Part shown: one piece after another, positions 1-11,049 of the stretch
Numbering within the stretch: the stretch's first letter is position 1
Layout of the letters: the number at the start of each line of letters is the position of its first letter
From: Podospora bellae-mahoneyi
Taxonomy: Eukaryota; Ascomycota; Sordariomycetes; Sordariales; Podosporaceae
Direction: 5' to 3'
Length of the DNA: 64,000 nucleotides
NCBI RefSeq assembly: GCF_035222275.1
Contig: NC_085885.1
Coordinates: 2,790,001 to 2,854,000, forward strand
Made by a program: the position numbers and the translations under genes
Notes under the pieces: model-generated
Told to the model about the DNA's origin: nothing
Database searches by the model: none
Seen by the model: the letters and a program-made list of their open reading frames with translations, nothing else

Positions 1-1876
1 GAGGTCCTCGTAGAGTACCATGAAAAGGCTGTCAAGCCAACGCTCACACAGCCGCTTGTTATTAAGCCGGGAGGAGTGGTCCTCGGAACCCTGTTTAATG
101 TCAGCAACTGGCCCTACGTGGTCAGACACTGCTGCACTCACCTTCTCTTCTGCCTTCTTCACCACATCGGGGTCCATAGCACTCGAAGGTCTCTCGATAT
201 CTTCGGGCTTTCCCTTGGCCGCTGGTGGCGCCAGATTTTCACCGTCAGCTTCCTGGCCAGCTTCTTCGCTCTTTTCAGCCACCTCAGTCTCCCCCACCGC
301 AGTTTCTCCGTTAACGCCTGGGTCAGGGCTTCCGCGAAGAACATCGGTGCTAGGATTTCGGTTCGCGGGGTAATGCGAGGATTCCTGCTTCTCACGGTAC
401 TCGTCTTCCATGACGAAGACGTTGCTCCGGATCTTGAGCAGCTGGTCCCAGCCAATCTTGGCTGTCATTTCGGTCAAGATGGCGTAGGCCTGCTTGAAGG
501 TGCCACGATACGTGGCCGCGCGGAGGCCCAAGAGACTCGGGTCAATCTGCTCCGAGTAACGAAAATCGGGCTCACTGTCGATCTCGTCTAGCCTCGTCTC
601 GGGGAGGGTTGGCAAGTGATACTCCTTCGGCTCCGGCATGACCGGTGCATCCTTATCCTGGTAGGTGAACATCGGGCACGAGTTGAGTGTCGTCAGCGCA
701 TTTTCCCAATCTTCCATGGCCACATAGACCTGGGCGAGTCTAGCCCATGTTCCAAACTCGCTCGGTGCTGCGATGGTGCTTCGGTCGGCGCAGCCAAGAG
801 CCAGCCGTAGTCTCTCTTCCCTCTGTTCGGGAGTGGTGGCAGTCTCAGCCTTCTTCAACAGGAATTCGGCTTGCGTGTCCAGCATGACATAATCCATGGG
901 CATTTCCTTGATGGCTTCGTGCAGGACGCGGATGCCTTGTACCTCCTCGTTGCCCATGAACATGACCTTAGCCAGCAAAGATGCAACCTCAACGTTCTGC
1001 GTGCGCAATTTCTCGAACAAGTTGATACCCGAGGCGTAGCGACCGGTAGTGTGAAAGTATTTTATGAGACCAGTCGTGAGATGATTCGAAACAACGTTGG
1101 GTACCTGTACAACCGAGTCGGACCCGAGCGACCAGCCTGCCCGTCCATTAGCAATCGCTCGTCGTTGACGTATTCTGGTATGACAACGTACCCCTGAAAA
1201 ATAGCTGCTCGGCTGCGCTGAGGAAGCGATGTTCCGTCTCCGTGTTAGTGACGGGGTTGAACCGTCTCACGCACATGATCTTCCTTATAGCATCACCTGT
1301 TCCATCGTCGGCATAAGAATAGGCTCGCAACACACTGCAGAGATATGTCTCTAGCCAGAGCTCGTCGGTTGCCTTGCGCTTTTCGCCACGCTCGTCAATA
1401 CAGTAAGCTTCTACTGAACCAGGAAAGGGGGCATGCACGCGCATATCGACTCGGGAGAAGGCATTGTAGCAGCTGGAAAGAAGGAGTTGTCAGCTAACGT
1501 GCTGAATACACAATCGTGGGTATAGGCGTACCAGTAGGTGCCCTCGAGCGTCTTTGTGGTTGCCGAGGGGCCAAACTCTTTGTATGCAAGAGTGTTGATG
1601 TAGGCAGCCAGACTGGCTGACGACGAGGCATCTACACCGGTGACATGGTGGTACACCCCAACTTGCTTGGTTTGTTGTCTCAATGGTTGTTTGACGAGGT
1701 GGACGAGGTCAGGGGGGCCCAGTTCACGAAGGGAGCTCAGAGACTCGGTGCGAGTCTCAATTGCTTCGTGCAGGAGCTCTTCCGTGACCCTGAGAGCAGT
1801 GTTAGTGGTTATTGAAGAGTGCCTGGCAATGACTGAGGTGGAGGCAGACGAACTCGGGAACCGCTGGCGCTACCAT
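1..1876 (-). CDS. Exomer ChAPs-family (Chs5-Arf1-binding protein; BUD7/BCH1-like), C-terminus beyond the window edge
   Basis: ChAPs proteins form the exomer coat with Chs5 at the trans-Golgi and carry selected cargo such as chitin synthase to the cell surface. Four exons fit in phase: 1854-1876, 1532-1789, 1192-1472 and 1-1136, separated by introns of 64, 59 and 55 bp with CTAAC, CTGAC and CTAAT branch points. The product begins MVAPAVPE and continues with family blocks: ELGPPDLVHLVK, YHHVTGVDASSSASLAAYI, a YNAFSRVDMRV stretch and GLIKYFHTTGRYASG. Later come TPR-like helices and NKRLCERWLDSLFMVLYEDL at the edge. About 566 codons are present, and the family is usually 700 or more, so the C-terminus is missing. 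The exon 1 donor (GTTCGT) is weak, so the first eight residues are the least certain part. The gene shares a 645-bp divergent promoter with the HIR3-type gene. Confidence 0.85.
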
Positions 1877-2521
1877 GATGGATGCGCCGTTGCGACGGGA
1901 ATGAGATGCCCCTCAGGGAGCTCGAGAAGACGAAGCTGGTCTTAAGAGAAGACGGGAGCTTGGACCTTGCGGTGGGATTGGAACCTGGGTGGGTAGTGGC
2001 GATTGAGAGCTGAAGCGGTGCTATTTGGATATAAGCATGTATGCGCGCTGCAATACCCAAGTCCAGAAACGTCTGATGCCCCAACTGCACAAGACTGGAC
2101 GAATGCGAGGGGGTGATGTCGGGTTGCTCTGGTCTGGCCTACCCCGTGGTGTTGCTGCACAGTGGCCCAAATGCCAAATGTCTCCTGCAGCCAACAGCTT
2201 CAGTGGGGCCCAGTGGGATTGGTGTTCCTTGTAAGGCCGCGCACGGTCCCGGGCCGGGCAGGCATATCGTCACACTCAGCACTTCGGGCGGTGCCAAGAG
2301 AGTGCCAATGAAAGCTGCCGGCCGGCATGTCGCGTCTCGAAATATACCAACCGCGATTTGGTTATTGGAGGATTTGGAGACGGACATGCGCATTCGACTA
2401 CTTGCGCATACGGATACATGGCAGCAGCTTGAGATTTTCAACCCTAGCCTACCACTGACAGTCGCGCCAGTTCATCCAACGGAGTCCTGCATGACCACTT
2501 TGGCATTTCACCAGCGTCAAC
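1877..2521. promoter_or_regulatory. Divergent intergenic region, ChAPs gene / HIR3 gene
   Basis: This 645-bp spacer separates two head-to-head starts. An open frame in the HIR3 phase extends upstream to 2113, but it does not look like the conserved protein and is probably leader sequence. I saw no clear TATA box. Confidence 0.5.
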
Positions 2522-5500
2522 ATGGCAAGTCTCTTGCACCGTCCCGTCCAGCTCCATCAACCATGGAGAAACCACACAGAACCAATGCTAATCGCTTCGC
2601 CGCCCAGCCCGCATTTCAAGCAATCAATGTCGAACCCGACGAAATCGTCGATGAGGAGATCGACAACACTCGAGATATCCAGGTGGAAGATGCCCTGAAG
2701 CTATTCCAAACCGCCCTCAAACTACACTCGCAAGGCCCCAAGTTCTTCGATGACGCGGCCGACGCCTACAACGCCCTTTTCGGCTCCGAAATCTTCAAAT
2801 ATCCAGAGGCAAAGACCGAGTACGAGCGGGCCGAAGCGGGCGAAGATGGCGTCCTGGCTGTTGAGCCCACGTTTGCGACAGTGCTCGATGCTGCCGCGGA
2901 GACCGACACCCTGAGCAACACCCTCCCACAAGCCTTCTACCTCGCGTACAAAAACCACGGCCAGTTTATCGTCGATCGGATTAGGCGCAAGATCAGAAAA
3001 GCTTTCGTGGCCAAGTCGGCCGCTCTTGAGGATCCAGCTGTGTTGGAAGATGCCAGGAAGGCACTGGAGGATTTCAGCGCCGCGCTCGACCGTGACCCCT
3101 CAGACGCCGAGTTATGGAGAAAAACCGCCCGCATCGCTGCTTTCCTGAAGAGCAGCCGGATTAGTCGCTACAGCTTGGAGGCTGCCATCGAATTGGACGA
3201 TGACCCTGCGGTGGACGAGGTGGAGCCCCCTTCGTTGGCAGAAGGATATGCGGGCGAGGATCTCAAAGACCAGCTTCAAGTCTTGGGGGATGAAATGGCG
3301 CTGGGCCATCCGATAATGAAGCCCTTTGTGGAACGAGGACTTCCTCCCATGCTGAAACGGTATCAAGATCCAATACCCTTTCTTCCGAATCCTGCAAAGT
3401 CATTGGTTGTGCCCAAGAAACAGACAACAGATGTCCCACCCCCACGACATGTTATTTCTGCCGCGAGCTCCTCCTGGACAGAGCTGGGTGCGGCCATGGC
3501 GCGTTTCGTTGAGGAAGAGGGGCTTTCAGGACGGCCGGTGTTTTTGGAAACTCCAGATGCGGCCGATGATGAGGACATCCAGATGGAAATAGATATGCAA
3601 CTTTTGCCTCCGGATTCCTCGCCTCCTCTCGACAGGTCATCTGAATGTGCTGTGAAAGACGAACAAGCTTCGGGCGAGCAATCCGAGAAACCACAAGCGG
3701 CTGAGGAAGAATCCACGCCAATGGTGGCAGAGCCGGCATCCCTGGGTGAAGCAACGGGCAAGGAGCGTGCTTTGCCTTCCAGGAAACGTTCTCAATCAGT
3801 TGCTGGGCTTCCCGATCCCCCGGAAGAAGAGGCGGCCGAAGGCAAGCGGAGCAAGCGGACTCGACGGCGGGAAACAGGGCGACGAGAAACAGCGGCGGAA
3901 GAGATTGTGGATCCTGCCCGGCTTCTCGCGACGCAATTGCAACCGTTACAGGCCGCTGACCAGAATCTGTTTCAAACGACCAAGAATCTTCTGGAGAATC
4001 TTGGAGTAACGGATCATGTGACACTGGAAAGAATAGCTGAGGTCCTTGATTCGTGTGCGTCTGACGACCGGATGGGGAAGATTCAGAATCTATCAACCGT
4101 TGATCTTCGAGATTCGATGCTCCAGTTTGACGAGGAAAATGCCACTGTCCTGCTAAGTAAGCGTGAGCGCCCGCAGCTCAGTCTCTCGGCCTTCCTTGAG
4201 CATACCAAGTCAGGGTCTCAGCGAGCAAATGAGGCCCCGGCGTTCGATGAGACCCGGGGCGTTCGAGCTTTTGTTGAAAAGATCAACAATGGATGGTACC
4301 CAGTTCAAGACGTGGTGTTTGAGTTTCTCAAGATCATTATGCCTACATACACTGGGACAAAATGGCCAGACCACACCAAGACAACGCTGTCGGATGTTAT
4401 CACACAGTTTGGCTCCAGCATATACGAGAGGGTCACCTACGAGCTCGACTTGTGCCTTGCGAAGGGCGACCATGAGGCGCATCTTGAGCTAGTCAAGCTA
4501 GTACATATGGTGTTTGAACTCTACCTGGACGTCTATGAACGCACCACCAACCCTAACAGCACAGCGGAAGAAAGCACCAAGGTTGAGATTCAGCTGCGTG
4601 TGGACAAGTGGATGGACCTCACGACGGAAGTCACAAGACAACGGAATCCAAACACAGACGACGAGCTCTCGTCACGCTTCCTGTGGGCTGGAGTGTATGC
4701 CACAACATTGGCGAAAGACACACCACGAGATCATATCCTCAACTGCTGGCATAGCATGTACGATCATCTTCTCGAGTCCTCCATCAGCGAAATCACATTG
4801 CCCAACAACGCTGTTATGCCCGAAATTTCAACCGCTGCTGCCGAACGCGAGATATCAAAGTTGACGACGATGGACTTCTTCTTGGGTCTCTTCCAGGAGG
4901 ACATGGGTGATCCAACCTCTGTGATTGACAGTCTAGAACCGGTTTTGAACCCGGAAAATGTTTACATCACGGTGCCTGGCACGTCGGAGCCAAATGGAAC
5001 CGACGGTGACCACTCATGGGCAAAGCAACAGAAGTTACCGCTCTTGGAGTGCGCGAGCCAGAGTCTGATGGACTTGTGGAAGTTCCTCAAGCGGAGCAGC
5101 ACGGAGCTCAGGCTGTTGCTATGGTCACGACTGGGCGAGGCGTACGGCAAGATTAGCTATGCGACTAAACAGTTCTCGTGCTTTTTGAGGAGCATCGAAA
5201 CCATCATCACCGACTTTGAACATGCAGATTACCTCGAGACACCACCCGAACCAAGGAGGGCCCTGTTTATGACCATGATCAAGGCGCTGGATGATCTGAT
5301 CATACAATCATTGCACTTGGCCTTGAACGACAACAGCGCATTCGACATCATCGATGAGGAGCACTTGAAGTCAACCCTCTCGGCCCTCGCCAAACTCAGC
5401 TGCCTCCTTCATGTAGCAGCCATGTACGAGGACGAGACTCGCATCGGGATGAGACCGGCACCGGCCAACAACTCAACTCTACGATCGTTCCTCAACAAGC

Positions 5501-8500
5501 TTCAGGAGATGCAGGTGAGAACTTGGTCCCTTCAGTATACCATGCTCAAGGTCGGCATTCAGCAGCATCCGGACGCTTTCCCCAACTACGAAAACGACTT
5601 GGCCGAGTACCTGGCGGCCGTTCATCAAGTTCTCGGTCTGCGCAAGAGCTGCAAGTCGTCCAACAAGATCTTCCTCAAGATGATGCGGGTGGAGCTCCTG
5701 AAGCAGAGGAACATTGAGAACTGGGAAGATTACCTGGGGCAGGTCCTATACGATCTGCACGGCTTGAAGCTCGGAGTTGGTATCTGGGAGGTTCAGGAGC
5801 ATGGCTGCGAGCCTGAGAATCTCGAGAAGCGCCAGGCTCTGCAGCTTGTCGAGAAGATCACCGTCCTTGCCAACAGGATGTCGATGAAGGATCTCCTGAA
5901 ATCGGATCTCAAGACCACGATTGAGCGGATGCAGCAGGCGATTGGGACTACCAAGTCCAATCCCCAGATGACGCACAATCTGCGCAATTACACCGAGTAC
6001 CTCAAGACTCCCATCCACCCCTTGCACCTCTTCCAGGCGCTCGACGGCAGTATCGACCTCGACGCCGTCACCATTAACACCGTGGACAGCGCTCCCGCCA
6101 AGCACGGGTGGTACTTCCTCCTCGGCATGATCGGTCTCACCAAGTTCAAGGGCGTCGAGCTCGCGCGGCGCCAAACACCGGGCGCTACTGACGATCTCCG
6201 CATTGGCGCCACGTACCTGCGCCTCCAGCTTCAGTTCACCCCCGACCGTTGGGATGCTTGGTTCCGTCTGGCCGAGTGCTTCGACTATGAGCTGGACGAG
6301 TCTGTCCTCTGGAGCGCGGACAAGATGAACAAGGACCGGGCTGAGCTGGTGAAGTTCCAGCGAAGCTCTATCCATTGTTACACGCTGGCGTTGTCGCATT
6401 CGTATGCCTGGTCGGCTGACCCGCACGCGTATGGGGCTTCAGAAGATGAGAAGGAGGCGCTGAACGACATGTACCGCGAGTTTGGCATGCGGATGTATGC
6501 CTCCAGCCGGGAGCCGTTTGCGATGGAGCCGTTCAAGCACTCTGATCAGGAGAGGTGGTTTATCGAGCCAGAAGGGATCGAGACTTTCCGACGGATTCGT
6601 CACAACGAGATGACAGACTATCAGGTCTGGAAGTTTGCGGCTCACTTGTTCCGCAAGGCGATGGAGGGCAAGCCAAAGGAGTGGAAGAACCCTTACATGG
6701 TGGCGAAGTGCCTGTGGAAGATGTACACCAAGGCGCCCGAGGAGCTGGATGAGAAGACTCGCCGGCATCGTCCCACAGTGAAGATGATTCTGAGGGCGCT
6801 CGAGAAGACAGTGGAGGTGGTGTCGGCGTTGCCGAAGCCTCGCAGTGGTCAGGATCCGATTCTCGAGCCGCACTACAAGATTGTTTCTGTGGTTGACAAG
6901 CTGGTTCGTCGGGGGGATTTACCCCGTCAAGAGGCTGCTGATCTTCTTCAGCGTCAGCCGTACGCTATCGACAGAGGGAAACCAGTTACGGTCGATACCC
7001 CTGAGGAGTGGGAGGCGTACATTATCCGGTGCTTGCGGTACTTGCGAGACAAGGATAAGTCCAACTGGCAACATCGCATTATCATGCGGCATGCTCGGGT
7101 GCTCTTTCCCGACTCCGTGAACGAGAACGACCCTGCCAACGTCGACGCCGCCAAGGCAGCCTTTGCCGTCTTGAGAGAAAACATGTTCACCAAAACCATG
7201 GTGATGAACGTCTGGAAGTGTGAAGCCGAGCGTTCTGGTCGGCACTACGTCTACACCTGGCGCTACATCGAATACGTCGCCAAGATCCTCGCCGCCCTGA
7301 ACGACAGAACCAACCTCGAGGCTGTCCTCCGACGTATTCGCAAGCGCGGCGCCGACTTTTACTACTTCAACGAGCTCTGGCAGTACTGTGTCCAAATCTA
7401 CCTCAAGCTGATCAGGCAAACCTTCAACGTCCCCTCCGCCGGCGAGGACGCCTTCAAGACGTTGAATACCGAAGAATTCGACGTCGTAGGCGAGAAAATC
7501 ACCGAGTGGGCCACCACGCCCCCAGCAGAATCCCACCCTGCCCTCAACGCAATGAAGGAAGCGGTCGAGCTGAAGAAGTTGAACTCCAACCTCATGAAGG
7601 CGGGTCCCATCGACGACCTGATCACAGACTGCTACTCAACCATCTTCCTCGATGTCAGACCTGAGCTGCCCCGGCCAGCTGAACATAGCACCGAAACCCA
7701 ACCGGGTGAAGATTCCTCTCAGCAACCACCACCGTCCGCTTCTCAAGACGGGGTTGGGGCTGGGGTTCCAGCGGCGGAACTCAAAAGCAAGCTCCTCCAG
7801 AACCTGGTCGCCCAAGAAGAAAAGACCGTTCTCGGCTCGTTGCGGGCGGTGTCGGAACAGCCTGACCGTTCTGAAAAAGCGTCTGTGGCAGGGGATGCAG
7901 CACCGCGAAGCCACAGACTGGGTGTTCGTCGGCCGAACATCCTGCGCAAGGCGGACGATGCCGTGCAGGCTGTTTTGCGGGTTGCTGAGGCGCCAAAGTC
8001 GGCGGTTAGCGGTGCCTCCCGCGGCAGAGGTAAAAATGGGCGGACGCCAAGGGAAAGTGAGGATGAGGAGGGGGAGGAGGGGGAGGATGTGGAGATGAAG
8101 GATGCCGGTGCTGCTGCGGGTGGACATTCGAGGAAGGCGAGTAAGGCGAGTAATAATGCTGGGGGGGTTGTGGGGGGTGGGAGCGAAAGGTCAACTCCTG
8201 GGCCCGGGGGTTGGAATGATGATGATGACGATGAGAGTGACTTGAGTGATGTGCCGCCGGATTATGAGGATGATATTCCGGAGAGTTTGCTGTTTCCCAG
8301 TTTGGGGAAGGTTGCTAAGGTGGAGAGCGAGGGGGAGGAGGAGGAAGGGGAGGAGGAAGGGGAGGAGGAGGAAGGGGAAACGGTCATGGAAGGGGAGGAG
8401 ACGGTCATGGAGGACGGGGATCAGACTGCTGAATTGGGGGATGAGAATATGGAGGAGGACGAGGAGGAAGAAGAGGAGGAGGATGAAGGAGAAGAGACCC

Positions 8501-8820
8501 ATGCTGAGGATGGACCAGATGAGGAAATGGTGGATACCGAGATGGAAGATGTGGGACCTCGATCTGATCATGAGGACGAGGTGGTGGATGAGGTGGAGGA
8601 GGGGGAGCAGGCTGATGATGAGGATGATGAGGATGATGAGGATGAAGAAGATGGGGAGGAGGAGGAAGACGAGGACGATGATGAGGACGAGGCGGAAGAG
8701 GCTGAGGAAGAAGAGGAGGAGGACGGGCATGAGCGGCCGGTGGAGATGGCGGAGGCTGGAGATGGGGAGGATGATGAAGAGGCTACTGAGGATGAGGGGC
8801 CAGAGCAGGATGTCGAGTAG
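2522..8820 (+). CDS. HIR3/CABIN1-type subunit of the HIR histone chaperone complex
   Basis: Hir3 is the large TPR scaffold of the HIR complex, which deposits H3-H4 outside replication and represses histone genes. The N-terminus (AFQAINVEPDE, then DNTRDIQVEDALKLFQTALK and FFDDAADAYNALF) matches the family start. A long helical TPR-rich body follows. A disordered tail of roughly 250 residues is extremely Glu/Asp-rich (about 8040-8817), the kind of tract expected to contact histones. Two starts are possible. An uninterrupted frame from ATG 2563 gives 2085 aa. Alternatively ATG 2522-2524 is followed by a GC-AG intron (2525-2607, donor GCAAGT, branch GCTAATC, acceptor CCCAG), giving MPAFQAINVEPDE and 2071 aa. 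The second places the conserved AxNxEPD block at the usual distance from Met, so I favour it. The rest is one exon. Confidence 0.88.
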
Positions 8821-9439
8821 GGCTTTGCTGTTAAGCTCAGTGGCGGGTGCATATGTGTTCTGGGTGGTTAAATTGAGGGCGTCAGTGATTTCGGGTAGCT
8901 ATTTGAAGCGAAAAGGGTTATGGGGCATTGCTAATGTTGCGTTGATTTGCATGTTTTATGATGAGTTCATCATGAACTATTTCCCCAGTGCTGCCTTCTA
9001 GTATTTCTAAGAATTTACAGTTACTCTTGCCGCATTCTGTCAGTTCATCCTCGCCTGCTGATAAAAGCAATGACATCAAAGCTCACGAGAGCTACCACTG
9101 TATCTGGAGGCGGGGCCAGCCCGCCTGCCGGGAAAGCCCCACCATCCTGCTGGGCAAGCAGCACCCCGCGCGTCACCTGCAACCCCACCAAACTCACCTG
9201 CCTTGTCTGCCTGCCCTGCATCTACTTGGGGTCCTGTCTTGGCCGACGCCTGTAAAGCTTCCTCTTTACAAACACTTTTACTCTCCTCCAAGCATCTTCT
9301 TACTTCCACTCTCAAATCCCATAACTCGTCGACATCTTCTCCCTCTCAAACCAAACTCTCCCTCCCGTAACGAGCTACCACCTTATCTATTCCAACCAAA
9401 ACCGAGCCCCTCATCACCAAATCAGGCAAATCAGCAACC
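8821..9439. promoter_or_regulatory. Intergenic: HIR3 3' end and E2 enzyme promoter
   Basis: No gene is visible in this stretch. The part nearest the E2 start, from about 9270, is CT-rich (repeated CTCC and CTCTC runs), as is common in fungal leaders. Confidence 0.4.
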
Positions 9440-10045
9440 ATGTCTTCGTCCAAGAGGATCACCAAGGTACTTACTTTTCCCTCCCTTTCCTTTCCCCTTT
9501 CCTCCCCAATAACTGACTAACCTTTTGCCCTTCAGGAGCTAAACGACTGCCTCACCTCCCCACCCCCCTCCATCACCATCACCCTCCCCTCGGAATCCAA
9601 CATCTCCCTCTGGCACATCACCCTCACCGCACCCCCGGAATCAATCTACTCCGGCGGCAAATTCGGCCTGATTGTGCAATTTCCCCCAGAATACCCCTTC
9701 AAACCTCCCACCATCACCTTCGCAACCCGCATCTACCACCCCAACATCACCAACGAGACAAACGGCTCCATCTGCCTTTCGTTGCTCAAAACAGACAACT
9801 GGAAGCCGTCAACCAAGATTGTCACTGTGCTGGAGGCGATTAGACAACTGCTTGTCGAGCCGCAGCCGGATGACCCATTGGAAACAAGAATCGCGGAGCA
9901 GTACAAGAATGAGAGGAAGGAGTTCGAGAAGGAGGCGAGGGCGTATGTGGGGAGGTATGCCAAGGGGCCGGTGAAGTTTGGCACCGAGACAGGGGCGGCG
10001 ACGACTGGGGGGGAGGGACAACAGCAGCAACAACAGGTGTCTTAG
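9440..10045 (+). CDS. Ubiquitin-conjugating enzyme E2 (UBC domain)
   Basis: E2 enzymes accept ubiquitin from E1 as a cysteine thioester and pass it on to substrates with an E3. Exon 1 (9440-9466) encodes only MSSSKRITK. A 69-bp intron (9467-9535, branch CTAAC, acceptor TTCAG) leads to exon 2 (9536-10045), giving 178 aa. The UBC fold is complete: YPFKPPTITF, the HPN motif at residues 77-79, the catalytic Cys at 89 in NGSICLSLL, then LLVEPQPDDPL and a C-terminal helix. A short Gly/Gln-rich tail follows the fold. Size and motifs are those of class I/III-like E2s near the UBC4/UBE2D group, but the loop before the Cys (NITNETNGS) is longer than in UBC4. I do not assign a specific orthologue. Confidence 0.93.
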
Positions 10046-11049
10046 TTTGATGTTTGGGGTCTTTGGACCGGGGGGGGGGGGGGGGAGCGGTTACCGCCGA
10101 GGTTTCCTCCGAGAACGACGAATGCTCTTTTGGAGCGGCGGCGGGCGGCGTCTTGGTGGGCTGATGTTTGAGGTGCTTGGAGCTGGGGCGTGTTGGGAGG
10201 GTTTTTGGGGGGTGGTGTTGCTGGACCTGCTGTTTGGAGGGGGTTCGTGTGGTGGTTTGGGAGAGGAGGATGGGGGAGAAGGTAGTTGGGGGAAAAGAGA
10301 TTGTAATTGTGTGTTTTTTGGTTGGGTTTGACCCATTACAGCGAAGTCTACCAAGACAGTTATTCGGGATATGATACATGTTGAGGGGTTAGTCGGTGGT
10401 GAAGACATGGCAGCGGTAGTCATTTTATCAATCAAATACAAGCACTTCAAATTACTGAGGTCACCATCACAAAACATCATGTATTTGATCTCGAGATGTG
10501 AACAAACGTGCTCCTTAGTATTTTTCGACTCCCCTCTTCCTTCGCATTCACTAACTAGCCAGCCAGTCCCTAACTTACACACACCACAACATGCTGAAGA
10601 AGAACGAACAGAAGGGAAATATGAACAAGAAGAAAAGTCTTAACAGAAAATGAAAAGAGATGATGCTATGCTATTTTGAACCACCCAAAATAAACAAACA
10701 AAAAAAGCCCAGAATATGCCCCCCCCTGATCACCGTTTGTTTGCCCCCTTTGCCATTTGCCTTCCCCAAATAGGTACAAGAACCCCAGAGAGACCCTCGC
10801 CGTTTATAATGCTTTGACCCCCTTCCCTCCAACCTTCTTCTCTTTTTCCCCCGGAGCTGATGATTTTTCGCAAAGTGTGTTTTGACAAAAGAAAGCCTCG
10901 GTTGCTGCCACAACGTCCCCGACGTGACAGCACCCGGTTGTGATGTGATGTGATGTGGTCTAAAACAAAAGAAATCCCTTGCTTCAAAACGTCACCCCCA
11001 CCCTTCTCCAAGCAGCAGGAGCAAAGCCAGAGACAGGCCGAGGATCACT
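10046..11049. other. Convergent intergenic region with a 16-G run
   Basis: This is the spacer between the 3' ends of the E2 and TBC genes. It holds an uninterrupted run of 16 G at 10070-10085, 24 bp after the E2 stop, followed by G-rich sequence to about 10290. ORFs here are low-complexity shadows of the G/C skew. Confidence 0.5.

Noticed and set aside
8191-8852. Long minus-strand frames rich in Leu/Ile or Ser opposite the HIR3 tail
   Set aside because: They are shadows of the GAG/GAT-rich acidic coding sequence on the plus strand.
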